From Poriferisodalis sp965116715 (GTDB lineage Bacteria > Actinomycetota > Acidimicrobiia > Acidimicrobiales > Poriferisodalaceae): 64,000 nucleotides of DNA. The position numbers and the translations under genes were made by a program. The notes under the pieces are model-generated. The model did not search any database and was not told the DNA's origin. It was given only the letters and a program-made list of their open reading frames with translations. Positions 8,776 through 17,787 of the stretch are shown in pieces (positions within the stretch are counted from its first letter, which is position 1; each line of letters begins with the position of its first letter). The stretch covers positions 1,612,001 through 1,676,000 of the forward strand of contig OZ220724.1 in the NCBI GenBank assembly GCA_965116715.1. Direction: 5' to 3'.

Positions 8776-10445
8776 CCCTCCACGCTAGAGACGGACAGCG
8801 CGGACAGGCGCTCGCGCACCCGGTCACGAATGGCCTCGGGCACCCAAGACTCGTTCAACGGACCGACGAGATGACTGTTCACGGCGATTGCGAACTCCGA
8901 GCGCCCATCGGGTCGCGCTGCGATCTGCAACTGCACTCGTTCCATCAGCTCGTCGTAGTCGATCACCTCGAAGTCGGCGGAGAAGTCCCCGACCTGCACT
9001 TGGCGAAGACTCTCCACCCCGACCGCTTGATGGGCCACGAAGATCACTCGAATGCTCCAATCGACCGGTTCCGCGCGCATTTCGAGATCTTCCCGCCGAC
9101 CTTCGAGCACTCGACGGAAAGACGCCTCATGCCCACGGATATACCCGTCGGTCAGAGTGCCTGCATGCGCCTCGTAGGCACAGATGCTCGTCTGCTGGCG
9201 GTGCACGAACTCGCAGTCACCCAGCTTCTTGCGGGAGACGTTTGAGGCGAATACCGAATCGCGCAGGCCGCGGCCGGCCCACTCCGGACTTCGGTGCAAG
9301 AACGCCGCCGCGGCGTCGACGATGCGCTGCTCCACGCTCCCATATGTTCGCGTCGGAACTTCGGCCAACCGAGAAATGAGCGCATGAGCGTCGCCCTGGG
9401 ACCCGACCCACTCGAGCAACTGCGGCACCTGTTGGTGTTGTGAGTGTCGGCGTACGATCCACTGACGCAGCCACGACGCCAACTCGCGTCTCGCCGGGTA
9501 GTGCATCTCCTCCATCCGGGCAAGCAGCTTTGCAAGCACCAGGGCAGCGCCTCGAACCTTGCGCTGCCGTCCCCATGCCCACCTTGCGTCGAGTGCCACG
9601 GCGCCTTTCGCGATGTTGAGGGCTGCATTGCCTTCCACCCCGTAGAGAGGATTCGCCTCTTGAAGTGACGCGAACGCGACACCACGTGGGCTGAATTCGT
9701 ACATGACCGACAGCGGGTGGTCGTAGAACTCGCAAACCGTCAGCATGAAGTGCAGCAGGATCATGACTGCCGGCTCGAACTCAGGGTCGGCCAACTGCGC
9801 GATCAACGCAGTGTCGTCGTCGGAAAGGCCCAACGACCGAGAAGCGTCAGCGACCAACTCAATATCCACATCGGCCGTCCCGTCCGCGAATCGGGCGACC
9901 TGCTCGTCGCGATCCCGACGCAGGATCTTCTGTATGTCATCTGCGCTGAGCGACGGCTCGCTCACATCCATCGACTTGGCAATCGATCGAACTTGCTCCC
10001 AGTTGTACTCAGTGCCGTGGATTGGGGCGCTCAGCACGCGCGCGACTTGGGCGCACGACATCCGTTCGTGCGTCATCAGGTGAATCACAAGCCGAGCGTT
10101 GCTCAGCAGTTCTTGCGCCTCGTCGAAGCTCAACTCTCCAGTGTCGATGAGCTTCTGATGTGCCTCGAAGTAACCGTCCGCGAGATCCTCGCCTGACGAA
10201 CCAGCGCACCTGCGCAAGATCGCCTCGACGAGCTGCTTCAAGCGCTCTGGGGGACGAGCGGCACTTCTCCACTCCTGAACGTCAGCCGCGATCGTGGCAG
10301 CCCGCTCGGCAGCGGGTACCCCTGATTCGCCAAGCCGGTCCTCTGCAACGGCGGCGCTGGTCGGTTCGAGTCCTGGGTCGAGCGGGAGGTGCAATGACCG
10401 CAGTGCGCGCTCGATGTCACGCTGTTCTGGACTGGGCATGGTCAT
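8772..10445 (-). CDS. Unknown 557-residue protein beside a DNA methyltransferase; possible restriction partner
   Basis: I do not recognise this family. The protein is soluble and mostly alpha-helical by composition in the first 370 residues. The C-terminal third contains SRKKLGDCEFVHRQ followed by ICAYEAHAGTLTDGYIRGH. The spaced D and E with a nearby basic residue resemble the core of PD-(D/E)XK nucleases, with His in place of Lys. It is transcribed divergently from a C5-cytosine methyltransferase 163 bases away. That geometry and the motif make a type II restriction enzyme possible, but this is inference. Base composition is less GC-rich than in flanking genes. The ATG at 10445 is used; ATG at 10439 is equally possible. 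Confidence 0.6.
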   Translation of the reverse strand: MTMPSPEQRDIERALRSLHLPLDPGLEPTSAAVAEDRLGESGVPAAERAATIAADVQEWRSAARPPERLKQLVEAILRRCAGSSGEDLADGYFEAHQKLIDTGELSFDEAQELLSNARLVIHLMTHERMSCAQVARVLSAPIHGTEYNWEQVRSIAKSMDVSEPSLSADDIQKILRRDRDEQVARFADGTADVDIELVADASRSLGLSDDDTALIAQLADPEFEPAVMILLHFMLTVCEFYDHPLSVMYEFSPRGVAFASLQEANPLYGVEGNAALNIAKGAVALDARWAWGRQRKVRGAALVLAKLLARMEEMHYPARRELASWLRQWIVRRHSQHQQVPQLLEWVGSQGDAHALISRLAEVPTRTYGSVEQRIVDAAAAFLHRSPEWAGRGLRDSVFASNVSRKKLGDCEFVHRQQTSICAYEAHAGTLTDGYIRGHEASFRRVLEGRREDLEMRAEPVDWSIRVIFVAHQAVGVESLRQVQVGDFSADFEVIDYDELMERVQLQIAARPDGRSEFAIAVNSHLVGPLNESWVPEAIRDRVRERLSALSVSSVEG

Positions 10446-10608
10446 GCTGCCGCAAGGCTACGGCTGCCTCAGCGACCAAATGTCGTGCGGGTGCGGCCAG
10501 CGCGCCCGTTCCGAGCTCCGTGATGTGAAGACCAATCCGCGCCCCGCGCACCCGTTCGGCCTACCGTGAGACATGCTGAGTTGACGCGACGGAGCTTGGA
10601 GGGCGAAC

Positions 10609-11700
10609 GTGGAATCAACTCCACTCACATTCGTATCCCTCTACAGCGGTGCCGGCGGTCTCGACCTCGGATTCTGCGAGGCCGGGTATCGCCCAGTGTC
10701 CGCGAACGACATCGATGCGGCTGCTGCGGAAACCTACAGCGCCTCGTATAAGCGAATCGTTGATCGCCTTCCACACTTGAGAAACCATGACCACCGTTGC
10801 GTCGTCGCAGATGTCAACGATCACCTCTTGGGACTTTCAGCAGGGATCGCCGACCTGGTCATCGGTGGGCCGCCCTGCCAGGGATTCTCAGTCGCCGGGA
10901 AGATGGACCCTTCCGACCCGAGATCGCAGCATGTGTGGCGATTCTTCGATGCGGTGGAGCGCGTCGGACCCCGCGCGTTCGTCATGGAGAACGTAAAGGC
11001 GCTCGCAGTAAATCGACGATGGTCGGTGCTGCTGACGTGCCTACGCCAGCGCGCGAAGGAGTTGGGCTACGAGACCCATGTGCTGCTGCTCAACGCAGCC
11101 AATTACGGGGTTCCGCAAGCGCGAGAGCGCATGTTTCTCGTCGGCGTACCACTCGGCGCGGCTTTCGCGATTCCGCCTCCAACCACGGCTGACAGGCAGC
11201 CGACGCTCCGGTCCGCGCTGTCTGCCCTACCGCCATGGGGATCACCCGGCAACGACGTGCTTTGCACAGCCAAGGTCACGCCAGCCAGACGGCCGGTCAT
11301 GCGGCGCTCGCCATTCGCAGGCATGCTCTTCAACGGCGCTGGCAGGCCGATGCGACTCGACGCGCCGGCACCCACGCTGCCAGCCTCGATGGGGGGCAAC
11401 AGAACCCCAATCGTCGATCAGCACCACCTGGACGGCATCGATGACTGCTGGGTAACCCGCTACCACGCCCATCTCGCAGCCGGTGGGAAGCCATACACGT
11501 CCTTACCAGACAGGCTGCGTCGACTCACCGTCCAAGAGGCCGCCGCCATCCAAGGGTTCCCCGAAGACATGGAATGGCGGGGCACCCAGAGCGCCATCTT
11601 CCGCCAGATCGGCAACGCCGTCCCGCCCAAACTCGCCCACGCCATCGCCGCGGCGCTGCGAGATGAGGGCACGCTCGCGCACGGGTCACCCTCCCAATAG
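10609..11700 (+). CDS. DNA (cytosine-5-)-methyltransferase
   Basis: A 363-residue C5-cytosine DNA methyltransferase. Motif I (SLYSGAGGLDLGF), motif IV with the catalytic cysteine C90 (GGPPCQGFS), motif VI (ENV), motif VIII (QARER) and motif X (IGNAVPPKLA) appear in the usual order. The target-recognition region spans about residues 200-300. A GTG start at 10609 is preceded by GGAGGG. The order of motifs is normal, so it is not circularly permuted. Recognition sequence cannot be read from the protein. It stands between the unknown 557-residue gene and a large nuclease-like gene, consistent with a restriction-modification or defence locus. Confidence 0.93.
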   Translation: MESTPLTFVSLYSGAGGLDLGFCEAGYRPVSANDIDAAAAETYSASYKRIVDRLPHLRNHDHRCVVADVNDHLLGLSAGIADLVIGGPPCQGFSVAGKMDPSDPRSQHVWRFFDAVERVGPRAFVMENVKALAVNRRWSVLLTCLRQRAKELGYETHVLLLNAANYGVPQARERMFLVGVPLGAAFAIPPPTTADRQPTLRSALSALPPWGSPGNDVLCTAKVTPARRPVMRRSPFAGMLFNGAGRPMRLDAPAPTLPASMGGNRTPIVDQHHLDGIDDCWVTRYHAHLAAGGKPYTSLPDRLRRLTVQEAAAIQGFPEDMEWRGTQSAIFRQIGNAVPPKLAHAIAAALRDEGTLAHGSPSQ

Positions 11701-11861
11701 GTCAGCAGTCTCCTTGGGACGGACCATCAAACCAAATTCGGATACACAAGCTTTCCGCCAGTTCCGTTCAACGGTGCGTCACCCGCGGCAATGGACGCTG
11801 CACTGTGAGGCGAGGGTCTCCTGCGAGGCAATCCTCGCCCTTCGGCGGGATGTAAGCGCGA

Positions 11862-11953
11862 TCAGGGTGTGATGATGAGCGGGCCGCGGGACAGGTCGCT
11901 CTGCAGAAACGGATCCACATGAGGCACATCGTCAGCCCAGTATCCATACCTAG
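11862..11953 (-). pseudogene. Severed 3' end of the nuclease-like gene left of the IS
   Basis: Read on the minus strand from 11953, this 92-base piece continues the reading frame of the gene ending at the right side of the IS. Removing 11954-12978 joins ...CTC ACA GCT AGG TAT GGA TAC in frame and encodes about 30 further residues, ending SDLSRGPLIITP and a TGA at 11862-11864. It therefore is the original C-terminal tail, separated from its gene by the insertion. No start or promoter is expected here. Confidence 0.85.
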
Positions 11954-12974
11954 ATGGTTAGTTCCAAGGGGTGGGGTCCACCGGTTAGGGGGTGAGGGTG
12001 TCCAAGCTCGGGGTGTGTATTCACGCCTCGATCTTGGAGGTTCTTGGCATGGGCCCGGACTTGGACACCCTCGCGACTGCACTGTATGTGAGGATCGATG
12101 ACCTGTTGGCAGCGAATCCCGGTTGGGCGCCGAAGCGGCCCGAGGTGGGGATCGCGCCGAGGCTGACCGACGCGGAGCTGGTCACCTTGGCGGTGGTCTC
12201 GGCGCTTTTGGGCTATGACAACGAATCGCAGTTCGTGCGCTTCGCGCATGAGCATCTGCGGCCGTGGTTCCCGTATGTGCCCAACCGCGACGGCTACAAC
12301 AAGCGGCTGCGGCGCTGCGCCGACACGATCGCCCGGGTCATTGCTGCTTTGGCGCGCGAGTGCGTCTCGTGGAACGACGACGTCTGGCTGGTGGACTCCA
12401 CCCCCGTGGGGTGCGGCACCAGCCGCGAGACCGCCAAGCGCTCGGGCCTCGCCGACTGGGCCGAATACGGCTGGTGCGCGTCGCATTCCCGCTATTTCTG
12501 GGGCCTGCGGCTGCACCTGATCGCGACCCCCGCAGGGCTGCCGGTCGCCTTCGCGCTCGCCGGAGCCAAAGCCGACGAACGCGACGTCTGCGCCGCCATG
12601 ATCGACCAAGCCGGCCTGGGCCGACGGGGCCAGACCCTCATCGCCGACAAGGGCTACCGCTCCCAAGCCTTCGAGACCGGCCTCAGCTCGGCCGGCATCA
12701 CCATGCTGCGGCCCGCCACCCGCACCGAGACCCCGCGGCCCGGTGCCAAGCTCCTGCGCCCGCTGCGCCAGATCATCGAATCGATCAACTGGACACTCAA
12801 AGGCCAACTCAGCCTCGAACGCCACCGCGGCCGCACCCGCACAGGCGTCGCCGTCCGCATCGCCACCCGCCTGCTCGCCCTCACCGCCGCCATCTGGCAC
12901 AACGAGACCTACCACCCCCACCGGCCACCACGCTCACTGACCGCCTACGACCACTAACCCTTGGAACTAACCAT
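11954..12974 (+). mobile_element. IS982-type insertion sequence
   Basis: A 1,021-base element bounded by perfect 17-base terminal inverted repeats (ATGGTTAGTTCCAAGGG at 11954-11970 and its complement at 12958-12974). It carries one transposase gene. The tetranucleotide CTAG stands directly outside both ends (11950-11953 and 12975-12978), fitting a short target duplication. Collapsing the element to one CTAG restores an open frame in the host gene, which supports these borders. Identical ends and an intact transposase indicate a recent insertion. Confidence 0.93.
12049..12957 (+). CDS. IS982-family transposase
   Basis: A 302-residue DDE transposase of the actinobacterial IS982 group. Recognisable blocks are VGIAPRLTDAELVTLAV, the YNKRLRRCA segment, VWLVDSTPVGCG with the first Asp, HSRYFWGLRLHLI, GAKADERDV with the second Asp region, ADKGYRS, and RQIIESINWTLKGQL with the catalytic Glu. 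It ends RSLTAYDH, as in relatives. ATG at 12049 is chosen because GGAGG lies eight bases upstream; the open frame extends to 11992. The coding region fills the element up to its right inverted repeat and shows no frameshift. Confidence 0.93.
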   Translation: MGPDLDTLATALYVRIDDLLAANPGWAPKRPEVGIAPRLTDAELVTLAVVSALLGYDNESQFVRFAHEHLRPWFPYVPNRDGYNKRLRRCADTIARVIAALARECVSWNDDVWLVDSTPVGCGTSRETAKRSGLADWAEYGWCASHSRYFWGLRLHLIATPAGLPVAFALAGAKADERDVCAAMIDQAGLGRRGQTLIADKGYRSQAFETGLSSAGITMLRPATRTETPRPGAKLLRPLRQIIESINWTLKGQLSLERHRGRTRTGVAVRIATRLLALTAAIWHNETYHPHRPPRSLTAYDH

Positions 12975-15973
12975 CTAGCTGTGAGCAGTCTCTCGATCGC
13001 GGGCATGTCCGGGGTGCTCTGGTGGCATTCCAAGCCCCAGTTCTTCGCCACCGAGAGCATCGCGACACGTCGGGTCTCGTTCATTCGCTCGTATGTGAAT
13101 GCGCCGAGAGGAACCGGCTCCTCCATGGCGTCCTCCGGCTGTGAGAACCGCTGCAGCGCCTCCTCCATTCTCTCCTTCGAAGGCGGCATAGGACCTGATG
13201 AGGCCAAGCGGTAGCTCAGCGCGATGTTCATCACAGCCGTGAGGATGTGCCAATCAAGCCATCCCTCGCGTCGGAGCCGCGCCACGAGAGTTGAGAACTC
13301 CCTTGAAGCCAACAGTCTCGCGAGCGTGATGCGTATGCCTCGGAGAAGTGTCCTATAGCGATAGCTCAAGAGTTCATTAGCGGTCTCTCGTGAGTAGGTA
13401 GGGCCGGGACCGTCTTGCCATCGGAGTTCTTCGTGCTCGCTGGGTGTCCCTCCGCGGGCATCCCAGGGCATTGCGACGCTCCTGCGGTCGAACTCGCCGC
13501 CTTGTCCGGCTGCGAACGTGTCGATGAATTGTTCAAGCTGAACCGCCGTCATGAGGCGGTTGCCCAGTCCTCGCTGGAATCCTCGATCCATGGCGGAGAA
13601 CAGATCGTCTGCGGGCAGCAGCGAGGCCTCGCGCAAAATGACCGCGAGCGCTCCAAGCAGATCGGCATGCACTGCCTCCAAGTCAGGGTCGCTTGCTACT
13701 CCTATCGGTGCCAGCCGTACTACCCATTCACGTCCGTCGTTGCTGGGCTGGGCCTCGATGCGTTCTTGCGCATCGGATGCTTGCTCTTGCCATACATCGA
13801 TACGAACCGTGATTGCCGTCGGGATCAGGCAGAGGTCTTCATGTGCCAGTGCTGCAAGCATCGCTTGGACGCCAGCCGCAAATCTCTCGGCGACCAGGAC
13901 CATCTCGTCATCGTTGTCAGTCAATAGGGTCCAGGTAGTTCCAAGTGCCGCGAATCGAATGCTTCTGGTGCCGCCCGTATCTGAGAAGGGTCGACCGCTC
14001 ATTTTGCCGTCTCCGAACGACTGCCACGAACCGGCTAAGTGTTCGGTCCGATCATCTACCCACTCATCCAAGAGGTCCAGCACGCCGCTTCGCTGCACTG
14101 ATGACTCGAATTCAGCAACAAGTGCCGGACTCGTGTGCCTAGCGCAGAGCAGGATGCAGCCAAGGTGCAATATGGCGTCTTGGATCATCGGGTTCTCGTC
14201 GAGATCGACCCCGCCTCGGCCGAATTCATGCTGAGCCACTAGCGCCCGGTCGTAGAGAACAGCCGCACTGCACCATGCCCCGGAGAGGAACTCGCAGCTC
14301 GCAGCCATCAGCAGCCCACGAGGCACGAGGTCCACTAACTCCTCATCGGGATCAGCGGCCGCTGTAGCCGTCGCGGCGAGGGCATACGCCTTCGCAACCG
14401 TGTGAAGGTGCAGCTCACGGTACAGCTGAGCGATCGTGAGGGCGGCGAGAATGGACCCGCGAAGGGTGTCCCCAGTCCACCAATCGACCTGGGCACTGTG
14501 CAGCTCCTCTAGCGCCGAGAGGACTTGATCGTCGTCCATGAGCGCCATCGCTCGGTCACGAGCGCGCTCCGCGACAATGCTCCTCCCTCCGCGAGCAGCG
14601 GACTCATCGTCGATTCGCTTCACTAGCTCGCGCCATGAAGCTTGAGTGCTCCAAAGCGGCAATTGGAAGTGGACGATGTGCGCCAGCGTGTTCAGCGGAA
14701 ACAGCGGCGCCTCGCCGATGCCGTCCATCAGCTCCGTGTAGGCCGACAGAGCCCGAACGGAATCGCGGCATTCGTACTCGCGTGTCAGCGTGGTGCCGAT
14801 TGGTGCCCACGGTGGGGTGACGATCAATTCTGAGCTGGACCGTGGTTCGGGCAGATCATCCTCGCTCAAGACCGGATGCAGCCCGAGGAATCCAAGTGAC
14901 GACAACAAGGCAGCCCAACGATGCGGCGGTTCGCCTGGGATGAGCCCCTCGATGCGTTGTGTCAGCGCTCCTTGCCAACGGTTGATTTCATCAAGCTGGA
15001 TCGTCGTCACTCCATGCAGTGCAGCCCCAACTACGTACATCAGGAGTGTGCATGCATCACCAAGGCGAGCCGGCTCGGCCTCCGTCAGCGACTCGTCCAA
15101 GTAGGCCCGAGCCACATCGTCGACGAGGCGCATATCACCCGTCCCACGTAACGTCGCGACGACCAGTTCATAGCGCGCTCGCTGCTGGATGTCTGCAGGC
15201 AGCTCCGCATGCGCGAGCAATTCGCGCATGCGACCAAGCCAGAACGGCAGATCTGCGCGGGCGGCTTCTCGAAACATCGATTCTCGCAGTCCGGACTTCA
15301 ATTCCAAGAAGACTCCGAGCGACGCGAACTCGACCTCCTGTTCCCGCCAAGTGCTCCGGCGCGCCAAGTAGTCCTCTGCGAGGTCCCCATCATCAGGCGG
15401 AGGATCAGGTCGAACCTCGGCGGGCAGGGCCAAGTACTGCTCTGCGATCCAAAACCCTTCAGGTCGCGCGAGCAGCTCGGAGATTGACACAGCGTCATGG
15501 AGTTCAAGCCGGACTCCATGTGCCTCCTGAATCGCCTCCTGTAGCGCATGTCGATGTCCCACAGGAACTGCGTTGAGGGTGAACGCTTGGACCTCGTGGA
15601 CAGGATGCCCAGATGCACAGACTTGGTCGATGTCGCTTCTGACATTGGCGGCTACGTCGTTGGCTTGGGTGGTGCAGACGAAGGCGATGGTTCCTTCGCT
15701 GACCGATCCCAGGAATGCCCCGTACGGACCGAGTTCATCCCGCAGATAGCTGCGGAACGTCTCGAAGTCCCGCCCCTGGTCGCCTTGCGCCGAGACCGGT
15801 CCGGTAGCAGGCAGCACATTCGTGCAGATGAACTGCCGCGCTATGTGACGGCAGACTTCTTCGAACACATGATGGGCATTGCGAGCAGGCAGCTGCGCCA
15901 AGGCGAATCTGATCTGCTCCGCAACTTGTGCTGGATTAGCCATCTCGGTCCCCAGCAACAGTGAATTCGTCAT
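12881..15973 (-). CDS. Large protein with nuclease-like N terminus, C terminus replaced by IS sequence
   Basis: About 1,030 residues in the present form. The N-terminal ~190 residues contain ATGPVSAQGDQGRDFETF (acidic residues D65, D69, E71), then FVCTTQ ending at Q103. This order resembles the active site of restriction-endonuclease-like (Mrr/PD-(D/E)XK) domains found at the front of large phage-defence proteins. The rest (from about 250) is helical and rich in Leu, Ala and Glu, like a repeat or sensor region; I see no clear NTPase loop. An IS inserted at 12975-12978 and the last ~33 residues are now IS-encoded. The original tail is at 11862-11953. A defence role is inference. ATG at 15943 is an alternative start. 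Confidence 0.7.
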   Translation of the reverse strand: MTNSLLLGTEMANPAQVAEQIRFALAQLPARNAHHVFEEVCRHIARQFICTNVLPATGPVSAQGDQGRDFETFRSYLRDELGPYGAFLGSVSEGTIAFVCTTQANDVAANVRSDIDQVCASGHPVHEVQAFTLNAVPVGHRHALQEAIQEAHGVRLELHDAVSISELLARPEGFWIAEQYLALPAEVRPDPPPDDGDLAEDYLARRSTWREQEVEFASLGVFLELKSGLRESMFREAARADLPFWLGRMRELLAHAELPADIQQRARYELVVATLRGTGDMRLVDDVARAYLDESLTEAEPARLGDACTLLMYVVGAALHGVTTIQLDEINRWQGALTQRIEGLIPGEPPHRWAALLSSLGFLGLHPVLSEDDLPEPRSSSELIVTPPWAPIGTTLTREYECRDSVRALSAYTELMDGIGEAPLFPLNTLAHIVHFQLPLWSTQASWRELVKRIDDESAARGGRSIVAERARDRAMALMDDDQVLSALEELHSAQVDWWTGDTLRGSILAALTIAQLYRELHLHTVAKAYALAATATAAADPDEELVDLVPRGLLMAASCEFLSGAWCSAAVLYDRALVAQHEFGRGGVDLDENPMIQDAILHLGCILLCARHTSPALVAEFESSVQRSGVLDLLDEWVDDRTEHLAGSWQSFGDGKMSGRPFSDTGGTRSIRFAALGTTWTLLTDNDDEMVLVAERFAAGVQAMLAALAHEDLCLIPTAITVRIDVWQEQASDAQERIEAQPSNDGREWVVRLAPIGVASDPDLEAVHADLLGALAVILREASLLPADDLFSAMDRGFQRGLGNRLMTAVQLEQFIDTFAAGQGGEFDRRSVAMPWDARGGTPSEHEELRWQDGPGPTYSRETANELLSYRYRTLLRGIRITLARLLASREFSTLVARLRREGWLDWHILTAVMNIALSYRLASSGPMPPSKERMEEALQRFSQPEDAMEEPVPLGAFTYERMNETRRVAMLSVAKNWGLECHQSTPDMPAIERLLTARWLVPRVSGRRRSVSVVAGGGGRSRCARWRR

Positions 15974-16101
15974 TCATCGGCGCCAACTTGGCAGGCTGCT
16001 GGAGACCCAGCCGAACTCAGCACCACATTCCCGTGGGAATCTGGATTCACACAATCACGCTAGAGACTGAGCTTGCGGGCGATGCGGCTGTGAGCGGCGG
16101 C

Positions 16102-17688
16102 TTAGGCGGCGGGGCCTTGAGGCGGCAGACCGATGGGGAAGGTGTCGCGGATGGCGGCGTCGACGGCGGGGCTGATGTGCGACGGCCAGTGATTCGCCAA
16201 GGTGGCCACCACATGGTCGTGGGCCACATCGTGCGCAGCCCGGCTGCCAGCCTCGGTCCAGTCCTCAGGAGTGTCCCGGTTGGACACCAGCGGGTACAGG
16301 TACTCGGTCTCCATGAGCGCGAGCGTCTGCGGCGAGCCCAGGAAGTGGCCCGGCCCGGCGATGACCTCCGCGATGAGCTCGGCGGACAAGGTGTCGGCGT
16401 TGACCTCGATGCCGCGCACGGTGCGGTTGATGGCGCCCAGCATGTCGTTGTCGATCACCAGCGCCTCGTGCGAGCAGGCCAGCAGGCTCGCCAGCATCCC
16501 CGCCGACTCGTAGACGATGTTGGCTCCTGCATGACCGGCGAGCCCGACGTTCAGGCCCTTCTCGTAGCCAGCTTGGGCGTCGTTCACCTTGGAGTCCGTC
16601 ATTCCCGCCGCGACGCCGGTGGGCAGCCCGAGCCAGTGGCCGACTTCGGCCGCTGCGGCGTTGAGAATGCCCTCCTCGCCCGATCCCCCGCTCATCGCCC
16701 CGGTGCGCAGGTCGGACACGAACGGCCACAGGCCCAGCAGGCACGGATGCCCCGGCGACAGCAGGTTCACGAAGGTCAGCCCGCCGAGACACTCCGCCAC
16801 CGCCTGCGCAAGGGCGCCGGCGAGCGCCGCGGGTGCGGTGGCACCGGCCTGCAGGGCCGACAGCAGGTTGATCGGCATACCCGTGCGCACCTGTGCGACG
16901 AGGCACCTCGCCGAGTCGTAAGCGAAACGCAGCGGCGGGACGACGAACGTGTTGTTGGCTGCCATGAACGGGCGCTTGGCGAACTCGCCTTCGCCGCCGA
17001 GCACGAGGTCGAACATCTCGACCGATTCGTACACCCACTCCGGCTCGAACCACGACGATCCGCCCGGCTTGGTCGTGCTGCACATGACGGCATATGCCGT
17101 GGTCATGTCGAGGTCGCGAGTCTCGACCATGTCGCGTGCCACCACCGTGCGCACATAGAAGTGCAGGTTGTCGAGCGTGTCCACGAGACGGCCGCAGTCG
17201 TACACGTCCTGCGCAAGCGAGTCGCGGAACGTGCCGGTCTCGTGCTCGTACATCATCACGGCGGCACCGGACGTGCCGAAGTAGACGTGCTCGCCGCCCA
17301 CATGCACTGACTGGTCGTCGTCGAAGCCGTGCCAGATCCACTCTTTGGCCGCGGTCTCTATGGCGCGCTCGACGACGCCGCGGGGCAGGTGGACGCGGCC
17401 GTTGTCGTCGACCCATCCGCCGACGGGCGTCGCCGCCTCGACGAACTCGTCGAGAGGATCGCCCATGCCGACGTCTTCGAGCAGCCCGAGAGCGGTGTCG
17501 TACACCTGCTGCATGTCGCCCTCGGTCAGCGGTTTGAAGCGGCCCGCAGGCAAGCCTGGACGGACCGGTCGCCGGTCGCGCTCGGGAGTTGCTTCGCGGA
17601 CGGCGATGCGGCCAGCTCGGCCGCCGCCGCGGCGTCGCCTAGGCGACTCAGCAGTCTCCGGTGACGGTGCAGCGGTGTCAGACATCAT
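16102..17688 (-). CDS. Trimethylamine methyltransferase (MttB) family protein, non-pyrrolysine
   Basis: A 528-residue member of the MttB superfamily, whose members transfer methyl groups from methylated amines to a corrinoid protein. A basic, disordered N terminus (ESPRRRRGGGRAGR) precedes the catalytic barrel; GGGSGEEGILNAAAAEVGHW-like segments and SKVNDAQAGYEKG are family features. There is no in-frame TAG, so this is not a pyrrolysine trimethylamine enzyme; non-Pyl relatives include glycine betaine methyltransferase MtgB. It lies next to two dimethylglycine-dehydrogenase-like genes, which favours a betaine-type substrate. No corrinoid partner is visible in the window. Confidence 0.88.
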   Translation of the reverse strand: MMSDTAAPSPETAESPRRRRGGGRAGRIAVREATPERDRRPVRPGLPAGRFKPLTEGDMQQVYDTALGLLEDVGMGDPLDEFVEAATPVGGWVDDNGRVHLPRGVVERAIETAAKEWIWHGFDDDQSVHVGGEHVYFGTSGAAVMMYEHETGTFRDSLAQDVYDCGRLVDTLDNLHFYVRTVVARDMVETRDLDMTTAYAVMCSTTKPGGSSWFEPEWVYESVEMFDLVLGGEGEFAKRPFMAANNTFVVPPLRFAYDSARCLVAQVRTGMPINLLSALQAGATAPAALAGALAQAVAECLGGLTFVNLLSPGHPCLLGLWPFVSDLRTGAMSGGSGEEGILNAAAAEVGHWLGLPTGVAAGMTDSKVNDAQAGYEKGLNVGLAGHAGANIVYESAGMLASLLACSHEALVIDNDMLGAINRTVRGIEVNADTLSAELIAEVIAGPGHFLGSPQTLALMETEYLYPLVSNRDTPEDWTEAGSRAAHDVAHDHVVATLANHWPSHISPAVDAAIRDTFPIGLPPQGPAA

Positions 17689-17787
17689 CTGCGGGCACCT
17701 CCTTCGGCAATCTGTTTTCGTGGGCAGCGGTGTGCGCTGGGTCCTTGAAGTTCAGGGGTCGAGATGTGAGCGCGCAGCCGGCATTCG

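Noticed and set aside
11809..11842. Terminator hairpin after the DNA methyltransferase
   Set aside because: A seven-base GGCGAGG/CCTCGCC pairing exists, but its loop is long, there is no U-run and it lies over 100 bases from the stop.
11950..12921. A 323-residue minus-strand frame in the IS
   Set aside because: It is the antisense of the transposase; IS982-type elements carry one gene.
16102..17688. Pyrrolysine-containing trimethylamine methyltransferase
   Set aside because: No in-frame amber codon occurs and no pyl genes are present; the non-Pyl MttB group fits.
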